From: Pelargonium nanum
Taxonomy: Eukaryota; Streptophyta; Magnoliopsida; Geraniales; Geraniaceae
NCBI GenBank assembly: GCA_036897485.1
Contig: JAYMTF010000769.1
Span: forward strand, 1-30,445
DNA: 30,445 bases
Direction: 5' to 3'
The position numbers and the translations under genes are program-made. Positions within the stretch are counted from its first letter, which is position 1; each line of letters begins with the position of its first letter. Positions 1 to 30,445 of the stretch are shown piece by piece. The notes beneath the pieces were generated by a model that worked only from the letters and a program-made list of their open reading frames with translations, did no database searches and had not been told where the DNA came from.

Positions 1-140
1 ATCTACAGACATTCATGGAAAAGTTGGTTTGCCAAACAATTTTTTATGGAAAATTTGTCTATAGACATTTCAAGTAGAGCTCAAGTAGACTTACCAAACA
101 AGGCCATAATCATATAACGTGGATGTTAATGTGCACGTAT

Positions 141-247
141 CACGTGGTGATTAAGCAAAGAGTATGAATTTTCATGTACGATCACACGTAAATTATTTAT
201 TTTACTTAGTTTATTATTCTAACCGATACAAAAGTTAGCCACGTGGC
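141..247. promoter_or_regulatory. G-box / ABRE-type cluster upstream of the small gene
   Basis: CACTTG-class bZIP/bHLH targets of the CACGTG type occur at 141-146 and 240-245. The second is embedded in the perfect 10-bp palindrome GCCACGTGGC (238-247) and contains the ABRE form ACGTGGC. Related GCCATGTGGC (261-270) and CCATGTGGG (279-287) follow. Such clusters are known binding sites for bZIP and bHLH factors in abscisic-acid, light and stress responses. They lie about 515-620 bp upstream of the ATG at 761, so a role in regulating that gene is inferred from position only. Confidence 0.45.
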
Positions 248-701
248 AAGCTGTGATTGAGCCATGTGGCATGCGGTGCCATGTGGGAGGTGGTGTGGAG
301 GCTTGGCATCATTGATGTTGGGTTGCCTTCAATTACGAGTAGGACGACCTTTAAATTTAGTCAAATCACCATTATTGGGTTGAAGCACACAATCACTAAA
401 ATAGCAATGTAAACAATGGAAAGTCTCATCATCTTTTTTCCCTCCTGTTTCTTCCTTCCCAAACAAAGTGTGAACTGTTCTTAAAGCCACCAATTATTGG
501 CCCACAATTCAGCCACCAAAACATATATTCATATCCAATCTATCCTCTGTTTTCCCAATTCAGTGTGCTTTGAAAAAGTCCATCCCCTATGGACCCTCTC
601 TCCTCATTTCCACACCTTCTCTCCCAACTACAAATTCAATCCCACCACACCTACTCCAATATAATAACATATCATGACCCAGCCCCAAAATCGTCACCTC
701 C

Positions 702-711
702 ATAAATAATA
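702..711 (+). promoter_or_regulatory. TATA-like box of the small gene
   Basis: ATAAATAATA lies about 50 nt upstream of the ATG at 761. A TATA element here would place transcription start near 730-740 and give a leader of about 20-30 nt. AC-rich DNA follows, as is common in short plant leaders. The core is not a perfect TATAAA, so the call is moderate. Confidence 0.4.
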
Positions 712-760
712 CACACAACTTCCTTAAAAAGTTCAAGAAACACCCAAAACAGAGCACAAT

Positions 761-1198
761 ATGAGAAGAAAGCAGAACAAGATCTTGAGGATCATCACAC
801 TGCCCTTTCGAGCTCTCGGGATGGCCCGGGACGTCTACGTCCGCGGCCTCACCCGCTGCACCACCAGACGGGTCAGCTACGCCAACGACCACCTCCCCCG
901 GAGCTACAGCGCCGCCGCCGCCACCTCCAGGCCGAGTAAAATTGACAACGCTTACAGTGAGGACTTCAGGGAGTTACTTAGGGCCGCTTCGGCTAAGAGC
1001 TTGGGGGTCGATTTGGTCCGGCAGCAATCTCCGGCGCCGGTGCATCGTGGACCCAAGAAGCTGCCCAAGAGCTGCAGCGTCGGGATGGGGCGGATCGACG
1101 AGGAAGAGTCGTGCGATTTCGGAGACGACGAGGAAGTTATTAAGACCGCCGATCAAATGTTTTATCGGAGAAGTAGAAGCTGCGCTGTTAGAACTTAA
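761..1198 (+). CDS. small intronless plant protein of unknown function (145 aa)
   Basis: An uninterrupted 145-codon frame runs from ATG 761 to TAA 1198. It is GC-rich against an AT-rich background, with G/C-biased third positions, which supports coding. The start MRRKQNKILRIITLPF is basic with a short hydrophobic face. The middle has a Tyr/Ser/Ala/Arg-rich stretch. The C-terminal half carries KSCSVGMGRIDEE followed by an acidic run and a basic tail ending RSRSCAVRT. I recall a similar MGRIDE-acidic arrangement in small uncharacterised land-plant proteins, but I cannot name a family. There is no clear signal peptide or full membrane span; the basic amphipathic N-terminus could peripherally bind membrane or target an organelle. 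Overlapping frames on both strands are shadows of it. Confidence 0.75.
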   Translation: MRRKQNKILRIITLPFRALGMARDVYVRGLTRCTTRRVSYANDHLPRSYSAAAATSRPSKIDNAYSEDFRELLRAASAKSLGVDLVRQQSPAPVHRGPKKLPKSCSVGMGRIDEEESCDFGDDEEVIKTADQMFYRRSRSCAVRT

Positions 1199-2655
1199 AA
1201 TCATGACTGAGATTACGGGTACTCTTTTTGGAACATGTAATTAGAATGAAATGTGTTTCAAGAACTGAATTAGTAATTATTTTCCATTCAATTCTTGTAT
1301 TCTTGATCGTCTTTTTTGAATGTGTGTATAGCGATTCTTGAACTGATGTTTTTATTTTATGTTGTACTTGTTTGTTTCTTCGTGGAAGAAAGAATCATGA
1401 GCATCTCTATCCATTTCTTTTTTCTTGTCTCTCGCGTACTCAATTTTGTTTTCTTCTTGATTTTGGATAAATTTAATGTTTTAGGTTCTGCGAGTTTAAT
1501 AATGAATCTATATTTAGTAGTGAACAGTGTCTACAGTACAGAGTCTGTGTCGGTTTCATGATAAGAGAGACGGAGTCATGCGAAGGCTGCTAATTAAAGA
1601 TTGCTTGAAGCATAAGTAAATAAATAGGTGGTGACCTTAATTTACTCACAAATTGCAATTTTGAAATATGACTCCTCACCCGTTAATTCGTTTCTTGTTT
1701 TGTTTTCTTTCGGACAAAAACTTACAGGCCGGTGTGTATAATATAATTTAATTTTGATTGGCATAGTACTAGTAGATGCAGATCGAATGGGTCACTTCTA
1801 GTCTTCTACTTCTTGTGGATTTGCATTTTCATGCTGGTATATGCAATCCGAAATGTCATTGATGAATGACAAACCGACACGTGACATCAAAAGCCATGTC
1901 ATTTAAGTTTTATCGGATTATATAAATCCAATGTTGAGTTGAACCGGCTTATTAAAATCACATTTGGGTGATTACATTTCCGACAATCTCTTCCCATGCA
2001 CGACTATTTGTTTAACAACACTCAACCTTGTACTATGTCACAAGGAAAATGCTCGACATGTATCATGACAAGTAAAATTCTCGACCTCATACCATGTCAT
2101 AAATCTCTCCTCCTTACTTAGTCTTCACAAGAAACTGTCATGTCATAAGAAGAGCTTTCCACCTCTCTTTTATACTTAATCCCTACAAGAAGCCATTATG
2201 TCACAAGTAGAACTCATTACCTCTCATCTATACTTTCCAAGGTCCTTGCCGCACTAGGTCAACTCCACGGTCTGCGTCTCGTTGTGGTCATCTTCTACGT
2301 TCCCATCTCCTCAGGTCACCTCCAATGTTTTCCGTCTCATTGGGTCACCTCTAATTAAGAGTCATGGCTCACAAGTCACCTCTGAAGTTACTCTCATCCA
2401 AGAAATATATGGGTAGATTAAATCTCATTATAAAAACATGAATCGAAGCGACAAGAAAAAACTTGGTTGAACTCATGAGTAAGAACCCAAGCCTTCGGCT
2501 CTACCCTAAGGGCACATGCCTTTAGCTTTGCCACCCAAAACTTCACACTTAAAACATTTTCAAGAAAACTATCTTAACCGTGAATAGAAAAGATGACAAA
2601 TTCAAGTGTGGTCCTTTGACCTGTTTCAAAAAAATAGCAGCATTATGATTTTTTT

Positions 2656-2725
2656 ACTGTATATGTATCTTTTATATTATGAATTTTGTTATTGTATATG
2701 TATCTTTTATATTATGAATTTTATT
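2656..2725. repeat. 35-bp tandem duplication (2 copies)
   Basis: Two consecutive 35-nt copies (2656-2690 and 2691-2725), each containing TGTATATGTATC followed by TTTTATATTATGAATTTT, differ at about two positions. The array is AT-rich and non-coding, and consistent with a recent local slippage or unequal-exchange duplication. Confidence 0.85.
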
Positions 2726-2834
2726 ACTCTATTATTCTCTCTTTGGAAATAAGACATTATACTTCAACTTTTCTTATTATTTTAAATGATATTTCTATTA
2801 TTGGTATTGGACCATAAATTATGAAAGTGACTAA

Positions 2835-2840
2835 TTTATT
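2835..2840 (-). terminator. candidate poly(A) signal of the GDSL gene
   Basis: On the minus strand AATAAA lies about 107 nt after the GDSL stop codon (2949-2947), in AT-rich DNA. Plant polyadenylation signals are loose, so this is only positional support. Confidence 0.35.
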
Positions 2841-2946
2841 TAGTTTCAAATGCAAATTGAAAGAAAATTCTAAAACTCAAAAGAAATGAAAATAAAAAGT
2901 CAAGACAACTAAATCTGTATTATAATCTATATTCTTGAAAAATGAA

Positions 2947-4291
2947 TTACAATTTGGAAAAAAGATTGTCCTCTTCCTCCAGGTACTTGAAGATGTAGTG
3001 GTATGCTGATTGGCTTGGATGAATGCAATCCCAAAACAGGTACTGAGAAGAGTTTCCACATGCTGGAGTGGCTTCATTACACAATGGTCCTGTTTCAACC
3101 AACCCAAACTCCATGTTGCAACACCCTTTCTTTGTTTCCACAAACCCTGTTGTTGTTGTTGTTGAACCACAAAATCAGAAATGACACTTGTAAATAATGG
3201 AAGGAATTTGAGGGATTAGTACTTAATTATTACTTAGTTACCATATTTCTCTGGATGATCAATCATGTCCATCAATGGCGTGTACACGTCCGAGTACACG
3301 AGTTTGCTCCCTCGAAGCTCTGCCTGCAACCGAGGCAGCAACTTTGTGACAAGCTTTTGATTGTAGGATTCTGCATCTGAATTCACCTCTTCAATACATG
3401 CTCGTTTCTCTATGTTGTCTAGTTTCGTGATCCGTTGAAAAGGCAAGCAACCAACTGGAGGAAGTCCAGAAATCACCATTGTTCGGCATCCCAAACCATA
3501 CAACTCCTACAAAAACAAAATGTTGTAGCAACGTTGTAGCAAACCTATTTGTAGCGTGTCACATGTGAAATCTTGATGACAAACACTTGAGGTCTCAGTT
3601 TCAAGCCTCGGTGTTTGTACGTTTGCTTATAAAAAAAATGAAATCTTGATGCATTGATATGTAAATATACCTTGACAAGATCTTGCAGCTTGTTGAGCAG
3701 AAAATCTTGGTACTCATGAATGTTGTATTGCAACCTCCTAGTAGGTATGTTGTAGAAATTAAAATCAAGATCATTTGTTCCTGCACTGATAAGAACCAAG
3801 GCACTTCTAATGATCTTCTTGGCCACTTCTTCACCTACAATTCCATTTAGCTTCTTGATGTAGTTCTTGAACATCCCAACCTGCTTGGACACAGGAATAG
3901 CTCTGGATGCAAGAACTGTGAGGTCATCAAAGCCCGATCCAGCAGACGCGAAGCAAACACCAGTCCGGAGATCATCGTTGGACAGAGTTGGGTCCAAGAA
4001 AGGTGGGACACTCTGTTTGATCCCTAACCTGGAAGCCAACAGGTCAGGAATTAGTTGTCCATTGGAAAATCTGCCAGTGGGAATGTGACCATCAAAATCT
4101 TTGCCATATGGCTTGTGGTTGGCCTTAAAGAATGTAGTAATGTAGTTGTTGTTTCCTGTGTCCACAGTTGAATCACCAAAGACCAGAATGGCTGAGAATT
4201 TTGACAGAGCACTGCACTTGTTGTTGATGAACATGATCATCATAAGAATTTGTGGCAGTACAGTGAAGGAGAGGGAAGGAGGTGGTGCCAT
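2947..4291 (-). CDS. GDSL esterase/lipase, three exons, 361 aa
   Basis: A serine hydrolase of the plant GDSL (SGNH) family, usually secreted and active on lipid or other esters. The spliced model is exon 1 4291-3671, exon 2 3506-3242 and exon 3 3146-2947 (621+265+200 = 1086 nt). Introns are 164 and 95 nt, both GT-AG. Residues 1-28 form a hydrophobic signal peptide. Block I is FGDSTVDTGNN with nucleophile Ser41. FASAGSG (114-120) carries the oxyanion-hole Gly of block II. AGTND (170-174) is block III. The C-terminal FWDCIHP gives catalytic Asp335 and His338. All catalytic elements are present and the length is typical, so the gene looks functional. I chose ATG 4291 because it begins directly before the signal peptide. 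The in-frame ATG at 4372 falls at the TATA box and would add an unlikely 27 residues. The exact substrate cannot be read from sequence. Confidence 0.93.
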
Positions 4292-4372
4292 TGTTAAGAA
4301 CTTGTTAATTGCAATGTGAATTAATATGTGACACACATGATGGGTTCTTGGTAAAGTTGAGCACTTGAGCAT

Positions 4373-4381
4373 TTATATAAA
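4373..4381 (-). promoter_or_regulatory. TATA box of the GDSL gene
   Basis: The minus strand reads CATTTATATAAATG around this position, about 82-90 nt upstream of the chosen ATG (4291). This predicts transcription start near 4340-4350, and it argues against using the ATG at 4372. Confidence 0.6.
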
Positions 4382-5162
4382 TGTAAGTGGAGAGTGAGAG
4401 AGGACAAAAGTAGAAGTATCTGAAGTGGGTGTCAACTTTTCTTGTCTGTAATTGATTTGTTAACAATGTGGAGATGGCACAGACAATGACAAAATATATA
4501 CTTTATTTGCTTGTAAAGTTGGGGTCTCAGTTGGATTATTTACTGAATTTTATATAGTTTACTGTCAATATGCTTTTATAGTGCCTTTTGTTTTGTAATT
4601 TAGGTATGACAACCCATTGTCTCTTGCTTATGGAGTAATATATACAGACGGAGAAAGGAGGTTAAGCCGATAATTATTTGACTTAAACTAAGCCATTAAC
4701 GAGGTTGTGAGTACTACATTCCAGATAAAAACTGATAGAGAAGAAAATGTAACAACATAATATTTTAATAATTAGAAATGCATTTGGGAATATCCACAAA
4801 ACCAAAATTCAGCTAACAAATCATGATACAGTGACACTTTTTTCTTCTCTTCTTTGATAGTTAGAAATAAATTGATGTGCAAATTCCAACATAAAAGGTC
4901 TTTTCTATTTGGTACAGCACAAAATGGCTTCAGGCTTCAAGGATACAATTGCATACAACTTACAGGAAAACTGAGTTGCTGTGCGATTCTCAGTGCTCCG
5001 ACAATTCACTTCTTTTGCATAGCAGATGAAAAGTGAGAGAGAAGCTGTGATGGATGGAAGAGGCTCTATAGTTGTTACAGCAACGGTGTAATGTGACAAA
5101 AATCATATATCTTGTTCGGCTGAGTATGCAATACAAATTTAGGTACTTTTGTGCTCCAATTC
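4382..5162. other. intergenic: GDSL promoter and ECA3 3' flank
   Basis: This is 781 nt between the GDSL TATA box and the ECA3 stop codon. The part next to 5162 is the presumed ECA3 3' UTR. I saw no canonical AATAAA there on the minus strand, so the poly(A) site is not placed. The rest is AT-rich presumed GDSL promoter. The short frames at 4854-5280 contain no recognisable protein. Confidence 0.55.
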
Positions 5163-27092
<21,930 letters not shown>

Positions 27093-27172
27093 AGAACAAT
27101 GCAGAGAGAGGGCTTCTGGGTCGTGTTCACAGTGATCTTTCCTGTTGAATGTTAAGATCTAAAGAGTCTAGA

Positions 27173-27184
27173 CTATGATAACAT
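27173..27184 (-). promoter_or_regulatory. possible three-codon uORF in the ECA3 leader
   Basis: On the minus strand ATG TTA TCA TAG lies 81 nt upstream of the main ATG (27092). If transcription starts upstream of 27184, this minimal uORF would precede the pump start and could dampen translation. The transcription start is not visible in the sequence, so this is conditional. Confidence 0.3.
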
Positions 27185-28672
27185 GGGTTTGAGCTTTGCT
27201 TTTTGAGCTGGAAACTTAAATTGCAAGAAAATTAGACGTTGGGGCGCGTAGGGTTCGTAGAAGGAAGAAGTGGGAGTTTAAGGCCTTGCTCGGGATCCCA
27301 CAACCATGTTTCCGCCAGTTTTGCGCCTACAGGAAAACCAGAAGCGTGCGTCTGCTTCAGCGAACAGTAAAGGTGGCCGTGGAAGTGAAACTGATACAAA
27401 GAGTCTATTGGGCCTCTGGCCATTGGGTCCATCAATTTGCAAATCTCGAACCCAGCAAAAATTAGGGCCTCTAGGTCAACCTAATAAAGTAAGACCCATG
27501 TTCACAAAATCCTCTATAAGAAGTCAAATTACAATGGTTTGAGCGTTTTGGATTTCTTGTGGTGTCTCATTTTTTAGTTTCTTTATTGAATGTATGGGGT
27601 GAGGTTTTGATTTAAAAGATAAAAGTTACTTCTGTTGTGTAGCTCAACTGATAAAAAACAATTCAACGTCTTCTCGCTTGTTTCAATCAATTGTTATTAG
27701 AATAATTGTATGGCAACTCCATGCATAAAATCTGTTGGAAAAAGAGACCGCCATGAATAGTAGGAATATGATAAGTATGATAAGAGTCTAATTTTGATGA
27801 GAAATTGCGCACATAGTTACTGTGTAAGTGAATATTTTGAACTTTTCCATGTAACTTTTAAATGCATGTTTAGTAAAACTACATGCTATATAAAGGATGT
27901 GTCACACAGTCAAATTTAAAAAGTGTATAACTTTTACTGTGTAAGTGAATATTTTGAAATTTGTAACTTTAAGGAGTTGAGCTCATGCACACCTCCTTTA
28001 ATGAGTTGTTTCATCTGAAGTTTCATACCTCTTATGAAAAATCAACTCTTCTTTAGACATGACATTGTTGCCTTCAGTAGTTGTAGTTCATTCTTTATCA
28101 AATGCAATACTCATGTATAAGTCTCTTAAGGTTTTATATAAGCTTTTATGTTGTCTTAACTCACATATTGTCATCAATGTCTAAACTCTTTCAACGACCT
28201 AAGCTCCCTCTCTTTTCTTTTCTTTTCTTTTTTAAATATGAGGTATGGACATGTTCTAAATCTTTGTATTTATATTAATGAAGGTGATTGGTACAAGGAT
28301 GTAGGAGTTTTTATTGCTAACCCAAAGACTTGTTGGAAGACATGGAGTTTAGCTTCCATTTAACTTTCGAGCATGTAGTTTTGTGTGTTCGATGTAATTT
28401 TATCATAAATATTTGAGATTGAGCATCAGTCATGGACTGTCATACCCGTGTAGTCTGATCTATTTTATATTTTAACTTTCGAGCATGACATTATATAAAA
28501 CGAATTTCATATCATATATGAATTTGTTTGGATGTATCTTTTCGTAGCATGATTTAATCAAGGGGCTTGAGGTATCACTCTTATATTCTATGATGGACAA
28601 ATCATATTTTGATCATTTACATCTGATGCTACTCAAAAAATTACAAGTTTAATCGACGAATTACGACATGAC
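27185..28672. other. intergenic: ECA3 upstream region, no gene seen
   Basis: The 27200-27500 part is mixed composition and presumably holds the ECA3 promoter; I saw no clear TATA box. A 78-codon plus-strand frame at 27306-27542 has no recognisable domain. Beyond 27550 the DNA is AT-rich with a CTTTT-type pyrimidine run near 28207-28232 and a 24-bp direct repeat at 27818/27935. Confidence 0.5.
27818..27958. repeat. 24-bp direct repeat, 117-bp offset
   Basis: TACTGTGTAAGTGAATATTT plus TGAA occurs identically at 27818-27841 and 27935-27958. The sequence between is AT-rich. It may be the trace of a local duplication or a small element; no terminal structure was recognised. Confidence 0.8.
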
Positions 28673-28828
28673 ATGTGGCGCCCGAGCGCCCCATCATCAA
28701 GATTATCAACTTCGAGACATACCTGGCGTCACGTGACCAAGAGATGTTGAACCAACAAAAGTCAACTCCGAGACCGCGCCGACAACGCCCAACGGTACCC
28801 GAGTCCGTTGAGTGCTCCCAACACCAAC

Positions 28829-29461
28829 GGTCGTCTTCGAAACCTTCGACAACGCCCGATGTTGCCTGGCGATATCCGAGTCTGTCGCACACTTCTAACG
28901 CCCACGGACGTTGTTGACTCCAACATCGTCCGCCGTACGCCACAATCATCATCATACGCCCAGCTTGTCAACCATGCCCGCCAGCCATGTTGGCCAACCA
29001 TGTCATGCCAACAAGTCATTGGCAACTCCATTTGGCACTTATGCCAACAAGTCATTGGCACATTTGCCAACAACTCCATTGGCACTTACGCCAACAAGTC
29101 ATTGGCATCCTTGCCAACAACTTTATTGGCACCTATGCCGACACTCATTGGCACCATGCGCCAAATTTCAATGGTTGTCTCCGAAGCCGTCGATGACATC
29201 CAACGCCGCCCATCGGCGCTCAAAGCAATTGCGCATGTCAAGTGCCAATGGTTGACAACCAACGTCGCATGTCGACATCCAAAGTCATTGTGCATGCCAA
29301 TGCCAATAGTCTGCACCGAAGCCGTCGGCGACATCCAAGGTCGCCCGACGGCGCCCAAAGCCATTGCGCACGCCCAACGCCAACGGTCGCCTCCGAAGCC
29401 GTTAGTGACATCCAACGTCGCTTGGCGACGCCCAAAGCCATTGCACGCGCCCAACGTCAAT
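28829..29461. repeat. degenerate 77-bp tandem/dispersed repeat
   Basis: Units of 77 nt start GGT(C/T)G(T/C)CTCCGAAGCC and include GACATCCAACG and GCCCAAAGCCATTGC. They lie at 28829-28905 (diverged), 29173-29249, 29308-29384 and 29385-29461, with a shortened 58-nt unit at 29250-29307. A further weak copy may precede 28829. The last two units are the most alike. Reading frames through the array stay open by composition rather than by selection for a protein. Confidence 0.8.
29005..29160. repeat. 47-bp tandem array with TGCCAA/TTGGCA dyads
   Basis: A shortened first unit (29005-29040) is followed by full 47-nt units at 29041-29087 and 29088-29134, and a decaying unit to about 29160. Each full unit holds two short inverted repeats of the form TGCCAA-spacer-TTGGCA, so the array can fold into a series of small hairpins. 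It sits inside the 77-bp repeat field and interrupts it. Confidence 0.88.
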
Positions 29462-29840
29462 TGTCGTGTCCAAGACAACTAACTACATCTCACAAGTCTC
29501 GAACCCTTAGGATGCAACCCCGCATGGTAGAGACTTCTAAGGTCTTCGTCGTACGCTTCCGAGCATAAGGATCGTACGGAAGCACATTGACTCGCCTGAC
29601 GCGTCCGTAGAGCAAGATGTAATTCACAAAACTTAAAGCCCCATGACGCTACCCCGCGTGGTAGAGACTCCTTGGGGTGTTGATGTATACCTCGACGCAC
29701 GAGGGATGTACGGGAATTGTCGGCCATGCCCGGCGCCCGCGCGCAGCGTGCCTGAAAGTCAAGGCTCCAAGCCACCTAAGTGGGGTTCACTTCGTTCTGG
29801 TCAATCCCGTGATGACACGTAACACTATACTTGGGGTTAG

Positions 29841-29848
29841 TATAAATA
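29841..29848 (+). promoter_or_regulatory. TATA box within the LTR-like block
   Basis: TATAAATA is followed about 30 nt downstream by a CT-rich leader-like tract (about 29875-29920). This is the layout of an LTR promoter (U3/R boundary) and supports a plus-strand orientation for the element. Confidence 0.5.
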
Positions 29849-30080
29849 CCTCATCTTAGTAAGAAGATGGTATCTTCATTCTCTCAATTATATATTCTCT
29901 ATCTAGCTTCCTCTCTCTAAAACGCTATCAAAAACTTTCGTGTATTTCGACCGAGATCTCATTCTCACGCCTGAGGCGGGGTCCCGGAAACACCCCGGGT
30001 CGTCGTTCTTTGGTGTGTTTGTCATCGCAGGTCACAAGTCGACGAACTTCGCTGACGACTCTTGCCAATGTACAACCAAG

Positions 30081-30392
30081 TTGGACGGACTACACTTGAG
30101 CCTTAGAACATTTACAACACTTATGAAAATTCCATAGCAACGTGGACAAGACAATTAGTGTGTTTGCTTTGACCCAAGTCAATCATGCGCATGAATATCA
30201 TTCTTCGCGATTTGTGGCATACCCAACAAAAAATGTTATAAGTAGTTCAATTGCATACACCGTTTAGTTGTGCTGAAGAATACGACTCACAAAATAAGAA
30301 ATTATGATGATCTCAATTACTGAGAATCATATCCACCACTTTTCATTCTTTAATTCCACTTATAACGTACACGCAACAATTCATGAAGTGAT
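30081..30392. other. AT-rich stretch, nothing recognised
   Basis: Between the LTR-like block and the CACTA terminus. There are no coding frames of note, no repeats, and no retroelement primer-binding site recognised. Confidence 0.4.
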
Positions 30393-30445
30393 CACTACAA
30401 GAAAAATCTGTTTTTGCTAGGCACTTTTTGCTAGGCACCTTTTTT
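30393..30445 (+). mobile_element. terminus of a CACTA (En/Spm) DNA transposon, truncated by the window
   Basis: CACTACAAGAAAAA at 30393-30406 is the canonical terminal inverted repeat start of plant CACTA elements. It is followed by a subterminal repeat: TTTTTGCTAGGCAC occurs twice, at about 30411-30424 and 30425-30438. The preceding trinucleotide GAT (30390-30392) would be the 3-bp target duplication. The body, transposase and other end lie beyond 30445, so autonomy cannot be judged. Confidence 0.85.

Larger units (their letters stand above)
1199..2946. other. intergenic stretch with no recognisable gene
   Basis: This lies between the 3' ends of the small gene and the GDSL gene. It starts with the presumed 3' UTR of the small gene (T-rich, about 1199-1310). 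The rest is AT-rich, with many stops in all frames. At about 1980-2520 there are loosely repeated phrases around CATGTCA and TCACCTC that look like decayed repeat DNA, but I could not assign a family. The only clear internal structure is the 35-bp tandem duplication at 2656-2725. Confidence 0.6.
28673..30080 (+). mobile_element. LTR-like block, probably solo or partial gypsy-type LTR
   Basis: A sharp rise in GC starts near 28673 (TGTGGCGCCCGAGCGCC). The block holds tandem repeats up to 29461, a duplicated CCCCGC(A/G)TGGTAGAGACT phrase (29519 and 29655), a TATA box (29841-29848) and a CT-rich leader. It ends with GGCGGGGTCCCGGAAACACC and a following TTCTTTGGTGTG, which resembles the end of large plant Tat/Athila-type gypsy LTRs as I recall them. 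No gag or pol frame follows before 30392, so it is more likely a solo or truncated LTR than an intact element. Exact ends and target duplications were not resolved. Multi-frame ORFs here arise from the GC-rich repeats. Confidence 0.45.

Noticed and set aside
587..892. 101-codon minus-strand frame overlapping the small gene's start
   Set aside because: It is the shadow of the GC-rich coding frame and promoter, with no recognisable protein.
4292..4372. N-terminal extension of the GDSL lipase from ATG 4372
   Set aside because: That ATG coincides with the TATA box, and the extension would precede a good signal peptide starting at 4291.
27306..27542. 78-codon plus-strand frame opposite the ECA3 upstream region
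   Set aside because: No domain, no clear promoter or conserved start; probably chance in mixed-composition DNA.
29005..29160. CRISPR-like regular repeats
   Set aside because: Units are directly tandem without unique spacers, in plant DNA with LTR context.
28808..29482. 224-codon plus-strand open frame, the longest after the GDSL first exon
   Set aside because: It runs through the 47- and 77-bp repeat arrays; frames are open on both strands, the peptide is repeat-derived, and no domain is present.

Overview
This is nuclear DNA from a flowering plant, probably a eudicot. The evidence is AT-rich non-coding DNA, GT-AG introns, a 34-exon gene that aligns exon by exon with the plant P2A-type calcium pump ECA3, a plant GDSL lipase, and typical plant transposon remnants (TRIM, Stowaway-like MITE, CACTA terminus, LTR-type sequence). 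I cannot name the species. No operon, CRISPR array, tRNA or rRNA gene was seen.

Layout. (1) 1-760: promoter side of a small intronless gene, with a G-box/ABRE-type cluster at 141-247 and a TATA-like box at about 702. (2) 761-1198 (+): a 145-residue plant protein of unknown function. (3) 1199-2946: AT-rich intergenic DNA with a 35-bp tandem duplication. (4) 4291-2947 (-): a complete three-exon GDSL esterase/lipase of 361 residues. (5) 27092-5163 (-): a complete 34-exon ECA3-type Ca2+-ATPase. My spliced model gives 3006 nt, or 1001 residues plus stop, with every junction in frame and every intron GT-AG. Its roughly 19 kb of introns hold at least four TRIM or TRIM-like retroelements, a Stowaway-like MITE and several microsatellites. 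(6) 27093-28672: its 5' leader and intergenic DNA. (7) about 28673-30080: GC-rich, internally repetitive, LTR-like DNA with a 77-bp degenerate repeat, a 47-bp array and a TATA box. (8) 30393-30445: the terminus of a CACTA (En/Spm) transposon, cut off by the window end.

How the genes relate. ECA3 and the GDSL lipase both lie on the minus strand about 0.9 kb apart, and the small gene is on the opposite strand. Nothing in the sequence suggests a shared pathway. ECA3-type pumps load Ca2+ (and in Arabidopsis also Mn2+) into Golgi/endosomal compartments. GDSL lipases of this form are normally secreted.

I found no evidence of a wholly new biological system. The most informative observations are the structurally intact TRIM in intron 9, the accumulation of TRIMs in one gene, an 18-nt micro-exon, the dyad-bearing repeat array in the LTR-like block, and the CACTA end.
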